Below the pieces are notes generated by a model. It was not told where the DNA came from. It made no database searches and saw only the letters and a program-made list of their open reading frames with translations. A stretch of 60,759 bases of DNA from Acidimicrobiia bacterium (lineage in GTDB: Bacteria > Actinomycetota > Acidimicrobiia > Spongiisociales > ZC4RG35). This document shows, in pieces, positions 24,358-32,383 of the stretch. The position numbers and the translations under genes are program-made. Location of the stretch: assembly GCA_025937235.1 (NCBI GenBank), contig JAICRU010000006.1, forward strand, positions 1 to 60,759. The letters run 5' to 3'. How positions within the stretch are numbered: position 1 is the first letter of the stretch; every line of letters begins with the position of its first letter.

Positions 24358-25338
24358 ATGGGCCCAAGACGAGTCTTTTCCGGCATCCAGCCCACCGGTG
24401 ACTTCCACGTCGGGAGCTATGTGGGCGCCCTAAGGAACTGGGTGGCGCTTCAGGACCAGTTCGACGAGACGATCTACTGCGTGGTCGATCTCCATGCCAT
24501 GACCGTCCCCTACGAGCCCGCCGACCTGAGGGTGAGCCGTCACGAATCGGCCCGGATGTTGCTGGCCGTCGGTGTCGATCCGGAGCGCTCCCTGCTCTAC
24601 TACCAGTCCGAGGTGCCCCAACACGTGGAGTTGTCGTGGATACTGGGGACACTGGCCGGACTCGGCCAACTGGAGCGGATGACGCAGTTCAAGGAGAAGG
24701 CGGAGCGGGCCAAGCAGAACCTGGGGATTTTCGCCTACCCGGTGTTGCAGGCAGCGGACATCCTCGTTCACAAAGCGCACGCCGTCCCGGTCGGTGACGA
24801 CCAGTCCCAACACCTGGAGCTGACCAGAGACCTCGCCCAACGCTTCAACTCGCGCTTCGGTGAGGAGTTCCCGCTTCCGGAGACGATCACGCCCGAGATC
24901 GGGGCCCGGGTCATGTCATTGACCGACCCGAGTGCGAAGATGTCGAAATCGGACCCGAGCCCTAGGTCACGGATCCTGCTCAAGGACCCCCCCGACGAGA
25001 TCGCGAGGAAGGTCAAGGCGGCGGTCACCGACACCGGATCCGACGTCGTATACGACTGGGAGCGCAAACCGGGGGTAACCAATCTGCTCGAGTTGTTCAG
25101 CGTGTTCTCCGGGCGTCCCATCCCCGATCTCGTGGCCGAGTACTCGGGCGTCGGCTACGGGGTGTTCAAAGGGGCGGTGGCCGAGGCCATCGTCGAGGGC
25201 CTGGCCCCGCTGCGGGAGGCCTATGACGGGCTGGACGACGCCGAGGTGGCCGAGGTCATGGCCCGGGGGGCGGCCACGGCACGTGACCGCGCCGAGACCT
25301 CGATGAAGACGGTCAGGGAGAGGGTCGGGATCGTCTAG
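24358..25338 (+). CDS. trpS: Tryptophan--tRNA ligase
   Basis: 326 aa, a usual length for bacterial TrpRS. The class I signatures are GDFHVGSYVG (HIGH equivalent, near residue 14) and AKMSKSDPS (KMSKS). FSGIQPTGDFHVG at the N-terminus and GDDQSQHLELTRDLAQRFN in the middle are diagnostic. The ATG at 24358 fits the family start; the open frame to 24295 does not. The 187-bp region upstream shows no T-box or leader peptide. GAGAAT 6 bp before the ATG may act as a weak -10 box. Confidence 0.95.
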   Translation: MGPRRVFSGIQPTGDFHVGSYVGALRNWVALQDQFDETIYCVVDLHAMTVPYEPADLRVSRHESARMLLAVGVDPERSLLYYQSEVPQHVELSWILGTLAGLGQLERMTQFKEKAERAKQNLGIFAYPVLQAADILVHKAHAVPVGDDQSQHLELTRDLAQRFNSRFGEEFPLPETITPEIGARVMSLTDPSAKMSKSDPSPRSRILLKDPPDEIARKVKAAVTDTGSDVVYDWERKPGVTNLLELFSVFSGRPIPDLVAEYSGVGYGVFKGAVAEAIVEGLAPLREAYDGLDDAEVAEVMARGAATARDRAETSMKTVRERVGIV

Positions 25339-25364
25339 CCCATCCCCGATCCCAGGGGGTCGAG

Positions 25365-25642
25365 CGTCCCAGTGGTGTGACGCGGATTCAGTCACGCGAT
25401 CGAGGGCCGTCCTCGCTTGACCTTGTGATGATGTCGTCGACGGTCTTGGTCCACACGAAGGGTGGGGGTCGTCGTTCCAGTGCACCGTGTTCGGATACGT
25501 CCCGAGTTCTTCGCTGTCGAACGCACCGACCGCCCATCAGCCAATGCCAACAGCGCCTTCGCCTGCACGACCTGCCGATGCGGCAACACCGACGACCGAG
25601 CCATCGGTCCAACTCCACCCGAGCCCCCGCCGGCACCTCCAT
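25365..25642 (-). pseudogene. Decayed IS630-family-like transposase remnant
   Basis: The 356-bp gap between trpS and the protease gene holds pieces of a transposase spread over three minus-strand frames. N-terminal piece: EVPAGARVELDRWL, then SSVLPHRQVVQAKALLALADG after a frameshift. C-terminal piece: TVHWNDDPHP, then FVWTKTVDDII in another frame, then KVKRGR and ALDRVTESASHHW. The order matches the start and end of IS630-type transposases, with the catalytic DDE middle deleted. No terminal inverted repeats or target duplication could be made out. Non-functional. Confidence 0.6.
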
Positions 25643-25694
25643 GACCTGAACCATGCCAGATCAGACGCGCCTCAACTAATTCAGCGACGGACCA

Positions 25695-26393
25695 CTAGCG
25701 AATCGGCTCCAGCATCTCCGAGGGGACGAGCAGCACGAGCGCGGCGAGCAGGTTGAATCCCGAGTGGATGAATATCGCCGGCCCGAGCCGACCGACGCGA
25801 AGCGTGACCCAGGCGAGCACCACTCCGACGATGAAGATGGTCGGGACCACCACGGCCGCCGCCTCCAGGAAGTGGTCGGTAGGGAGCCCCAACAGGTGGA
25901 AGAGGGCAAAGGCGAGCGAGGTGAGCACGATTGTGACCCGCCGCCCCCGCTTCTCGAACACCTTGAGCAACACCCCCCGAAAGGTGAGCTCTTCGGTCAC
26001 CGGGGCCACCACGACCGCGGTGAGAACTGCGATCATGCGGGCGGATGTGGTCTCCAGCCCGGCGATCGCATTGCTCACCTCTTGCGCAGAGTCGCCCTCC
26101 GGAAGGAGCAGATGGCTCAACGGGAGGAAAAGGATGGCCAGGCCGAGTTGGAGCACTAGCCCCGCACCCAGGTAGCGGGCGTCGGACCCGAGGACGTTGA
26201 AGCCGAGGTCCTCACGGCTGCGGCCGAGGGCCCAGAGGACGAGGAGATGCCCGATGTACTGGCCGGCAAGCGCCAGGACCAGTGTCAACTCCTCTCTACC
26301 AAGGAGTGTGCCCAAACCCAGGAACAGCCCGGAGCCGAGCAATCCGCCCAGGAAGACGAGGAGGAAGTCGAAGAGCGACCATGGCCTGGGCAC
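25695..26393 (-). CDS. CPBP family intramembrane glutamic endopeptidase
   Basis: About 232 aa with seven or so TM segments. The Abi/CAAX protease motifs are present: TEELTFRG (EExxxR), FALFHLL (FxxxH) and HSGFN (HxxxN) towards the C-terminus. These proteins cleave within the membrane; in bacteria roles range from bacteriocin self-immunity to unknown. I chose GTG 26393; an ATG at 26462 is in frame but lies 5 bp from the guaB3 start on the other strand, leaving no room for promoters. Confidence 0.82.
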   Translation of the reverse strand: MPRPWSLFDFLLVFLGGLLGSGLFLGLGTLLGREELTLVLALAGQYIGHLLVLWALGRSREDLGFNVLGSDARYLGAGLVLQLGLAILFLPLSHLLLPEGDSAQEVSNAIAGLETTSARMIAVLTAVVVAPVTEELTFRGVLLKVFEKRGRRVTIVLTSLAFALFHLLGLPTDHFLEAAAVVVPTIFIVGVVLAWVTLRVGRLGPAIFIHSGFNLLAALVLLVPSEMLEPIR

Positions 26394-26467
26394 TGGGCGG
26401 CAGACTAATGATGGCCGCCCCCTACCACTGTTACTCTGGCCGGAGCGCTGTTCGGAGGTCATCAGGA

Positions 26468-27625
26468 GTGGAGATCGACATCGGGATCGGCAAGTCGGGG
26501 CGGCAGGGATACGGCTTCGACGACATCGCCATCGTTCCTTCGAGACGGACCCGCGACCCCGACGACGTCGACATCTCCTGGCAGCTCGATGCCTTCAAGT
26601 TCCCCCTGCCCATGATGGGCTCGGCCATGGATTCCGCGATCAGCCCGGCCACGGCGATCGAGATCGGGCGGCTGGGAGGGCTGGGGGTCCTCAATCTGGA
26701 AGGGTTGTGGACTCGCTACGAGGATCCCGAGCCCTACTTCGAGGAGATCGCAGAGCTCCCGCCGGACAAGGCGACGCTGCGGATGCAGGAGGTCTATCTC
26801 GAGCCGGTCAAGCCCGAGCTGATCGCTCGGCGTGTGGCCGAGATCAAGGCGGGAGGGGCGATCACTGCTGCCAGCCTCACTCCGCAGCGGGTGCGGAGCT
26901 GGGCCGGCCCCGCTCTCGAAGGTGGCCTCGATGTTCTCGTGATCCAGGGGACCGTGGTCTCGGCGGAGCACGTATCCAGCCGTGAGGAGCCACTCGACCT
27001 GAAGCAGTACATCTCCGGGTGTGAGGTGCCGGTGATCGTGGGGGGTTGCGCCAGCTACTCGACCGCACTCCACTTGATGCGGACCGGGGCGGTGGGCGTC
27101 CTTGTCGGCGTCGGCCCGGGCGCCGCCTGCACCACGCGCGGCGTGCTCGGAGTGGGTGTCCCCCAAGCCACGGCCATCGCCGACGCAGCAGGGGCCAGGA
27201 TCAGGTATCTCGACGAGACCGGACGATATGTCCATGTGATCGCCGACGGGGGGATGCGAACCGGCGGGGATGTGGCCAAGGCCATCGCGTGCGGCGCCGA
27301 CGCTGTGATGGTCGGCTCGCCCCTGGCCTCGGCGAGCGAGGCCCCGGGACGGGGGTTCCACTGGGGCATGGCCACCTTCCATCCCACGCTGCCTCGGGGG
27401 GCGCGTGTCGAGGTCGGGAACCGTGGCACGCTGAAGGAGATCCTGATCGGGCCTGCCCATGAGAACGACGGGAAGCTCAACTTGTTCGGTGCCCTGCAGG
27501 TCTCAATGGCCACTACCGGGTTCTCCGACGTGAAGGAGTTCCAGAAGGCCGAGGTGATGATCGCCCCCAGCTTGCAGACCGAGGGAAAGTCCCTGCAACG
27601 GTCGCAGAAGATAGGGATGGGGTGA
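26468..27625 (+). CDS. guaB3: GuaB3 family IMP dehydrogenase-related protein
   Basis: 385 aa. [14 protein letters not shown] near the N-terminus, [21 protein letters not shown] and [15 protein letters not shown] (catalytic loop Cys221) are typical of GuaB3. The two CBS domains of true IMP dehydrogenase are absent. The family binds IMP/GMP-type nucleotides and NAD(P); whether it oxidises IMP or reduces GMP in this organism cannot be told. GTG start with GGAGG 9 bp upstream. The stop overlaps guaA by 4 bp (GTGA), tying it to guanine nucleotide metabolism. Confidence 0.9.
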   Translation: MEIDIGIGKSGRQGYGFDDIAIVPSRRTRDPDDVDISWQLDAFKFPLPMMGSAMDSAISPATAIEIGRLGGLGVLNLEGLWTRYEDPEPYFEEIAELPPDKATLRMQEVYLEPVKPELIARRVAEIKAGGAITAASLTPQRVRSWAGPALEGGLDVLVIQGTVVSAEHVSSREEPLDLKQYISGCEVPVIVGGCASYSTALHLMRTGAVGVLVGVGPGAACTTRGVLGVGVPQATAIADAAGARIRYLDETGRYVHVIADGGMRTGGDVAKAIACGADAVMVGSPLASASEAPGRGFHWGMATFHPTLPRGARVEVGNRGTLKEILIGPAHENDGKLNLFGALQVSMATTGFSDVKEFQKAEVMIAPSLQTEGKSLQRSQKIGMG

Positions 27626-29157
27626 CCCCGGAGCCAACGATCCTGGTTCTGGACTTCGGGGCGCAGTACGCGCAATTGATCGCCCGGCGGGTCAGGGAGG
27701 GCCATGTCAGGTCCGAGATCGTCCCTCGCGAGGTGACCCCTGAGGAGATCAGGCGGCGTGACCCGGTGGGTCTGATCTTGTCGGGGGGGCCGGCCTCGGT
27801 CTATGCCGACGACGCCTATCGGATGGATCCCGCCATCCTCGAGATGGGGATCCCGGTGCTCGGCATCTGCTACGGCCATCAGCTGCTCGCCGAACTGGCC
27901 GGCGGCAAAGTGACGAACACGGGGAGCGCCGAGTATGGCAACACCGCCCTCGAGGTGACCCGGAGCTCGATGCTGCTCAAGGATCTGCCCCGGGAGCAGC
28001 AGGTCTGGATGTCCCACCAGGACCAGGTGGTCGAGCCGCCCGAAGGCTTCGTGGCCGTCGCCACGACACCGGGCTCCCGGGTGGCGGCGATGGAGGATCG
28101 GGAGCGGGGGCTCTACGGCGTTCAGTTCCATCCCGAGGTCGGCCATACCCCTCGAGGCGACGAGATCTTCAGGAGGTTCCTCTACGACGTCTGTGGTGCG
28201 GCTCCGACCTGGACTTCCCACTCCATCATCGAGTCCCAGGTCGAGGCGATCAGGGCCCAGGTAGGTGAGGGGCGGGTGATCTGTGGCTTGTCCGGCGGAG
28301 TCGACTCCGCAGTCGCGGCGGCCCTCGTCCACGCCGCGGTGGGTGATCGTTTGACCTGCGTCTTCGTGGACCATGGGTTGCTTCGGGCCGGTGAGGCGGA
28401 TCAGGTCGAGGCGACCTTCCGCTCGCATTTCGTGGTCGATCTGGTCCACGTCAAGGCGGGGGACCGTTTTCTCGAGGGTCTCGCCGGAGTGACGGACCCC
28501 GAGGAGAAGCGGAAGGTCATAGGCGAGACCTTCATCCGCGTCTTCGAAGAAGCCGTCGACTCGATCGGAGACGCCCGCTTCCTGGTCCAGGGCACCTTGT
28601 ATCCCGATGTGATCGAGTCCGGCTCGGCCAGCGCCGCCACCATCAAGACCCACCACAACGTGGGCGGTCTCCCTGAAGACATGACATTCGAGCTGGTGGA
28701 GCCGCTTCGCGACCTGTTCAAGGACGAGGTGAGGGCGGTGGGCGAGGAATTGGGGCTGCCCGAGGAGATTGTCTGGCGCCAGCCATTCCCTGGGCCCGGT
28801 CTGGCTGTCCGGATCATCGGGGACGTCACGAGAGAGCGTCTCGAAGTGCTGCGGGCAGCCGACGAGATCGTGACCGAGGAGATCAGGCGGGCCGGCCTCT
28901 ACCGGGAGATCTGGCAGGCCTTCGCAGTGCTTCCATCGGTGAAAACGGTGGGCGTGCAGGGCGACCACCGCACCTACGCGTATCCGCTGGTCGTACGGGC
29001 AGTGACCTCCGAAGACGCCATGACGGCCGACTGGGCTCGCCTCCCCTACGAAGTGCTGGAGCGGATCTCGAATCGTGTCATCAACGAAGTGCCCGGCATC
29101 AACCGCGTCGCCTATGACATCTCGAGCAAGCCTCCTGCCACCATTGAATGGGAGTAG
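27622..29157 (+). CDS. guaA: GMP synthase (glutamine-hydrolysing)
   Basis: 511 aa. N-terminal class I glutaminase with nucleophile Cys83 (LGICYGHQ) and the His-Glu pair in QFHPEVGHT; then the ATP pyrophosphatase P-loop [10 protein letters not shown]; then the dimerisation domain with [14 protein letters not shown] and the terminal PPATIEWE. It aminates XMP to GMP using glutamine and ATP. GTG start overlapping guaB3. Followed by repeat copy D. Confidence 0.97.
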   Translation: MTPEPTILVLDFGAQYAQLIARRVREGHVRSEIVPREVTPEEIRRRDPVGLILSGGPASVYADDAYRMDPAILEMGIPVLGICYGHQLLAELAGGKVTNTGSAEYGNTALEVTRSSMLLKDLPREQQVWMSHQDQVVEPPEGFVAVATTPGSRVAAMEDRERGLYGVQFHPEVGHTPRGDEIFRRFLYDVCGAAPTWTSHSIIESQVEAIRAQVGEGRVICGLSGGVDSAVAAALVHAAVGDRLTCVFVDHGLLRAGEADQVEATFRSHFVVDLVHVKAGDRFLEGLAGVTDPEEKRKVIGETFIRVFEEAVDSIGDARFLVQGTLYPDVIESGSASAATIKTHHNVGGLPEDMTFELVEPLRDLFKDEVRAVGEELGLPEEIVWRQPFPGPGLAVRIIGDVTRERLEVLRAADEIVTEEIRRAGLYREIWQAFAVLPSVKTVGVQGDHRTYAYPLVVRAVTSEDAMTADWARLPYEVLERISNRVINEVPGINRVAYDISSKPPATIEWE

Positions 29158-29170
29158 CTCTTCAGTCGCG

Positions 29171-29245
29171 CGGCGGCAACCCTGGCCGACCGGCGTCTGT
29201 TCGCCCTGAGGTGTGAGTCGGGAGTTCGATTTGCCGGTCGGGGAT
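29171..29245. repeat. Intergenic stem-loop repeat, copy D (inverted, short)
   Basis: Inverted and shortened member of the nuo repeat family: the complement of 29171-29213 reads CTCAGGGCGAACAGACGCCG then GTCGGCCAGGGTTGCCGCCGC, nearly identical to copy B. It is closed by CCGACCGGC (29186-29194) and GCCGGTCGG (29233-29241). It lies downstream of guaA and upstream of the hybrid kinase gene. Confidence 0.75.
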
Positions 29246-29307
29246 TTGATGGTGACCGAAGGGGAATTCGGCCGGCTATCAGGGCCCGGTTCAGGACAGA
29301 TCGTGGC

Positions 29308-31374
29308 TTGCCGATAACCCCTGACAAGCCGGGAGTCATCCCTTTGGACTTCAACACGCCCGAGTTGACGCGGATCTTCCGCGAAGAGCTGGAAGAGCGT
29401 TCCGGCCATCTCGTCGCGGGCGCAGTCAGCCTCCGGCAGAGGGGGCTGGACGCTGCCCGGATCCAGGATCTGATCCGCGACGCCCACACCATCAAGGGCT
29501 CCGCCGGCCTGCTCGGTTACGAGCAGATCAGAGAGGTCGCCTCGCGGCTCGAGCATCTCTGGAAACAGATCGCCGAGGGATACAGCCCTCCTAGCGAGGT
29601 TGTGGTGGCCATGGAAGCCAGTGCCGGCCGTTTGCTGCCCTCATTGGACGCAGAGGACGCCGAGCTCGCCATCCTCGCCGACAAGCTCATCTCCGTGGAG
29701 CTGGCCGGCGCTCTTGCCGAGGGCCCCGGCTGGCCTCCTCCCGCCGAGGTCATCCCGCTACGGCGACCGGAGCCGGGGAGCCTGGGCGGTCTACTCACAT
29801 CGGTCTCCGATTCGCTCCTCGGTGGGTCGACCCGTGTTGACACCGGCGAGCTGTATCGCCTCATCAATCGCATCGTCGAAGTCTCTCTCGACTCCGAAGC
29901 ATTGGCGGATCTCTCGCTGCTTTCGATCGAGGGCGCCGATCCCGCGCTGTTCCGGAAGTCGTGGCGCCAGCAGCTCGAGAGACTCGCCACCTCTATAGGC
30001 GAGATCCAGAACCAGGCCGTCGCGCTTGCCAACATCCCTTTCCGGGATGCCACCGCTACCTTCCCGCAGTTCGTCCGATATCTGGGCCGTCGAATGGGGA
30101 AGGACGTGAGGTTCGAGCTGATCGGAGACGATGTCCAACTCGATCGTCAGATCGTCGACCTGCTCCGTGAGCCGCTCCGCCATCTGCTGGTCAATGCCGT
30201 CGACCACGGTATCGAGACGCCGGCGGCGCGGGTCGCCGCCGGCAAGCGTGCCACCGGGACGATCAGCGTCGGGGCTGAGATAATCGATGAGAGAGTGGAG
30301 GTGTCGGTGGCCGACGACGGTGCCGGTATCGACTGGGACCGCGTGGCCGAAGTGGCGACGGAGAGGGCGATTCCCTTTGTCTTCTCGGATTTGAGCCCCA
30401 TCCTCTTCCAGGAGGGGTTTACGACGACCGAGGTGACCACCGACTTCTCCGGGGCCGGTGACGGATTGGCGGCCGTGCGGGACACCGTCGAGAAGGTGAA
30501 CGGCGTGGTCCATATCGAGAGCCCGGAGGGGATGGGCACCCGGGTGACGATGACTCTTCCGCTTTCGATGGTCCTCCAGAATGTGGTCGTCGTGGCCACA
30601 GGCGACCAGTTCTGGGGACTGCCCGAGGCATCGATCGAGGCGGCAATGCCGCTGTCCAGGGCCGAGATCACCGCAACCGAGAGTGGTCGGGAGGTCCGGT
30701 TCCAGAGCCGTGAGATCCCGTGTGTCTCCCTGGCCAGGGCGATGGGCGTCGCCCACGCCGGTGACGACTCAGAGCTACTGGTGGTCAACACCAGATTCGG
30801 CCTCGTTGCCATCACCGTCAGCGAGCTGATCGATCGGCGCCGGGTTGCGGTCAAGAACCTCGGTCCGATCCTCGAAGGAGGCGGACAGGTCACCGGAGCG
30901 GCGCTGCTCGGTGGCGGCCAGGTGCTCGTCGTGCTCGATCCCAACTTTCTCGGTCACCTGGCCAGACGACAGCCCAGCTCGGCGACACATCGCCCCCGTA
31001 TCCTGGTGGTGGACGACTCTGCAGGGGTCCGACAGCTCCTCTCGGCGACCCTCAACGGGGCAGGGTTCGACGTGGAGGTGGCGGGGGGCGCCCGAGACGC
31101 TCTCCTCGCCATGAGCCGCGGCGATTTCGAGGCGATGGTGGTCGACTTCTCCATGCCAAGGTCTAACGGCGTCGAGCTGGTTCGGACGATGCGTGCTGCC
31201 GATATCGGCGTGCCGATCGTGATGGTCTCCGGTGTGGCTACCCAGGAAGAGAAGCAGGCGGCCTGGGAGGCCGGCGTGGACGCATATCTGGATAAGTTCG
31301 ATCTGCGGCAGGGAGTGCTGACCACGACACTTCGCCGGATGATCGGAATCGAGGAGGGCGTCGATGCGGGTTGA
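29308..31374 (+). CDS. CheA-like hybrid histidine kinase (Hpt-HATPase-CheW-receiver)
   Basis: 688 aa. Domains: Hpt with phospho-acceptor His60 in DAHTIKGSAGLLG; a CheA-type ATPase with HLLVNAVDHGIET (N box), ADDGAGI (G1) and GAGDGLAAVRDTVEKVNG (G2) to about residue 415; a CheW-like domain (~420-550); and a C-terminal receiver with Asp569/Asp570, phospho-acceptor Asp613 (VVDFSMPR) and the conserved Lys in YLDK. No signal or TM segment, so cytoplasmic. Start unclear: TTG 29308, or TTG 29344 with GGGAG 8 bp upstream. No chemotaxis or flagellar gene is near. The next gene, a histidine kinase, overlaps by 4 bp. Confidence 0.87.
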   Translation: MPITPDKPGVIPLDFNTPELTRIFREELEERSGHLVAGAVSLRQRGLDAARIQDLIRDAHTIKGSAGLLGYEQIREVASRLEHLWKQIAEGYSPPSEVVVAMEASAGRLLPSLDAEDAELAILADKLISVELAGALAEGPGWPPPAEVIPLRRPEPGSLGGLLTSVSDSLLGGSTRVDTGELYRLINRIVEVSLDSEALADLSLLSIEGADPALFRKSWRQQLERLATSIGEIQNQAVALANIPFRDATATFPQFVRYLGRRMGKDVRFELIGDDVQLDRQIVDLLREPLRHLLVNAVDHGIETPAARVAAGKRATGTISVGAEIIDERVEVSVADDGAGIDWDRVAEVATERAIPFVFSDLSPILFQEGFTTTEVTTDFSGAGDGLAAVRDTVEKVNGVVHIESPEGMGTRVTMTLPLSMVLQNVVVVATGDQFWGLPEASIEAAMPLSRAEITATESGREVRFQSREIPCVSLARAMGVAHAGDDSELLVVNTRFGLVAITVSELIDRRRVAVKNLGPILEGGGQVTGAALLGGGQVLVVLDPNFLGHLARRQPSSATHRPRILVVDDSAGVRQLLSATLNGAGFDVEVAGGARDALLAMSRGDFEAMVVDFSMPRSNGVELVRTMRAADIGVPIVMVSGVATQEEKQAAWEAGVDAYLDKFDLRQGVLTTTLRRMIGIEEGVDAG

Positions 31375-32336
31375 CCGTGTCTGTGCTCGGGTGGGTTACC
31401 TTTCAGGGAAGCGCGAAGAGACGAGAGATGTCCCAGCTGCCTGATTCGATGAACTGGTTGTTCCTCGCAATGGCCGTGATAGGCGTGATCGGGGTGATCG
31501 GGGCGCTGGCCATCACCCGGGCCGGAAGATGTCGTGAACGGGAGGTGATGCGGCTGTCCGAGGAGGCGCATCGAATCAAAGACGAGTTCGTGGCGATGGT
31601 GAGCCATGAGCTGCGCACTCCCCTGACCTCGATTGCGGGATTCGCCGACACCCTTCTCGAGTCGTGGAGGGACCTCCCCCCCGACGAGGTGGATGAGTTC
31701 CTCGGGATCATCAGTCGTCAGTCCGTGTACCTGGGTGATCTGGTCGAGGATGTCCTGGTGATACCCCGACTCGAGTCCGACCGTCTCCGCTTTCACCCGG
31801 AGTTGTTCGACCTGGGCGACTTGCTCGCCGACGTCTCCAGCATGGTGTTCCCGACCGGGGGGAGGAAGGGCGCCGTTGTGACCGTGCCGGACGGTGTCCG
31901 GGTCCGGGCCGACCGGCGCCGGGTCCAGCAGGTGATCCGAAACCTCATGGAGAACGCCCGGAAGTACGGAGGCGACCAGATCATGGTCGAGGGCTTCGTG
32001 CTCGGCGATCAATACCTCCTGGTCATCTCCGACAACGGGCCCGGGGTGCCCGACGAGGAGACGCAGCGTGTGTTCGAGAACTTCGAACAGGTCTCCAAGG
32101 GCGACAGCCGTGAGTCGACCGGCATAGGGCTTGGCCTGCCGATCGCGAGGCGACTGGCTCGGGCAATGGGAGGCGAGGTGTGGTACGAGCGAAGGTTCCC
32201 CACCGGGGCCCGATTCTGCTTCTCATTGCCACTCCGTCGCAGGGCAGTGGTCGGTGAGGACGATCTGCCCGACCTGCCCGAGGAGGCGGCGACCGCCGAG
32301 GTCGAGGTGAGCGAACACACGGTCGCAGCCGGCTGA
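31371..32336 (+). CDS. Membrane-associated sensor histidine kinase
   Basis: 321 aa from TTG 31371 (overlapping the previous stop as TTGA); ATG 31428 is an alternative. One N-terminal TM helix with an unusual Val-Ile-Gly repeat (VIGVIGVIGALAIT), then HisKA with His79 in MVSHELRTPLTSIAGF and HATPase_c with NLMENARKYGG, DNGPGVPDEE and TGIGLGLPIARRLARAMGG. Almost no periplasmic part, so it may sense a membrane or cytoplasmic signal, perhaps through the CheA-like partner. No response regulator gene is adjacent; the partner's receiver domain is a candidate target. Confidence 0.88.
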   Translation: MTVSVLGWVTFQGSAKRREMSQLPDSMNWLFLAMAVIGVIGVIGALAITRAGRCREREVMRLSEEAHRIKDEFVAMVSHELRTPLTSIAGFADTLLESWRDLPPDEVDEFLGIISRQSVYLGDLVEDVLVIPRLESDRLRFHPELFDLGDLLADVSSMVFPTGGRKGAVVTVPDGVRVRADRRRVQQVIRNLMENARKYGGDQIMVEGFVLGDQYLLVISDNGPGVPDEETQRVFENFEQVSKGDSRESTGIGLGLPIARRLARAMGGEVWYERRFPTGARFCFSLPLRRRAVVGEDDLPDLPEEAATAEVEVSEHTVAAG

Positions 32337-32368
32337 TCACACACGTGTGATTCCGCGGCGGTGGCCGG

Positions 32369-32374
32369 TACCAT
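32369..32374 (+). promoter_or_regulatory. Putative -10 box (leaderless) of pcrA
   Basis: TACCAT ends 9 bp before the ATG at 32384; no ribosome binding site lies between. Confidence 0.35.
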
Positions 32375-32383
32375 CCCGCACGG

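Noticed and set aside
27055..29556. 833-codon open frame on the minus strand
   Set aside because: It lies opposite guaB3 and guaA, both certain. Its translation is low-complexity Arg/Gly/His/Asp-rich, as expected for the antisense of GC-rich genes.
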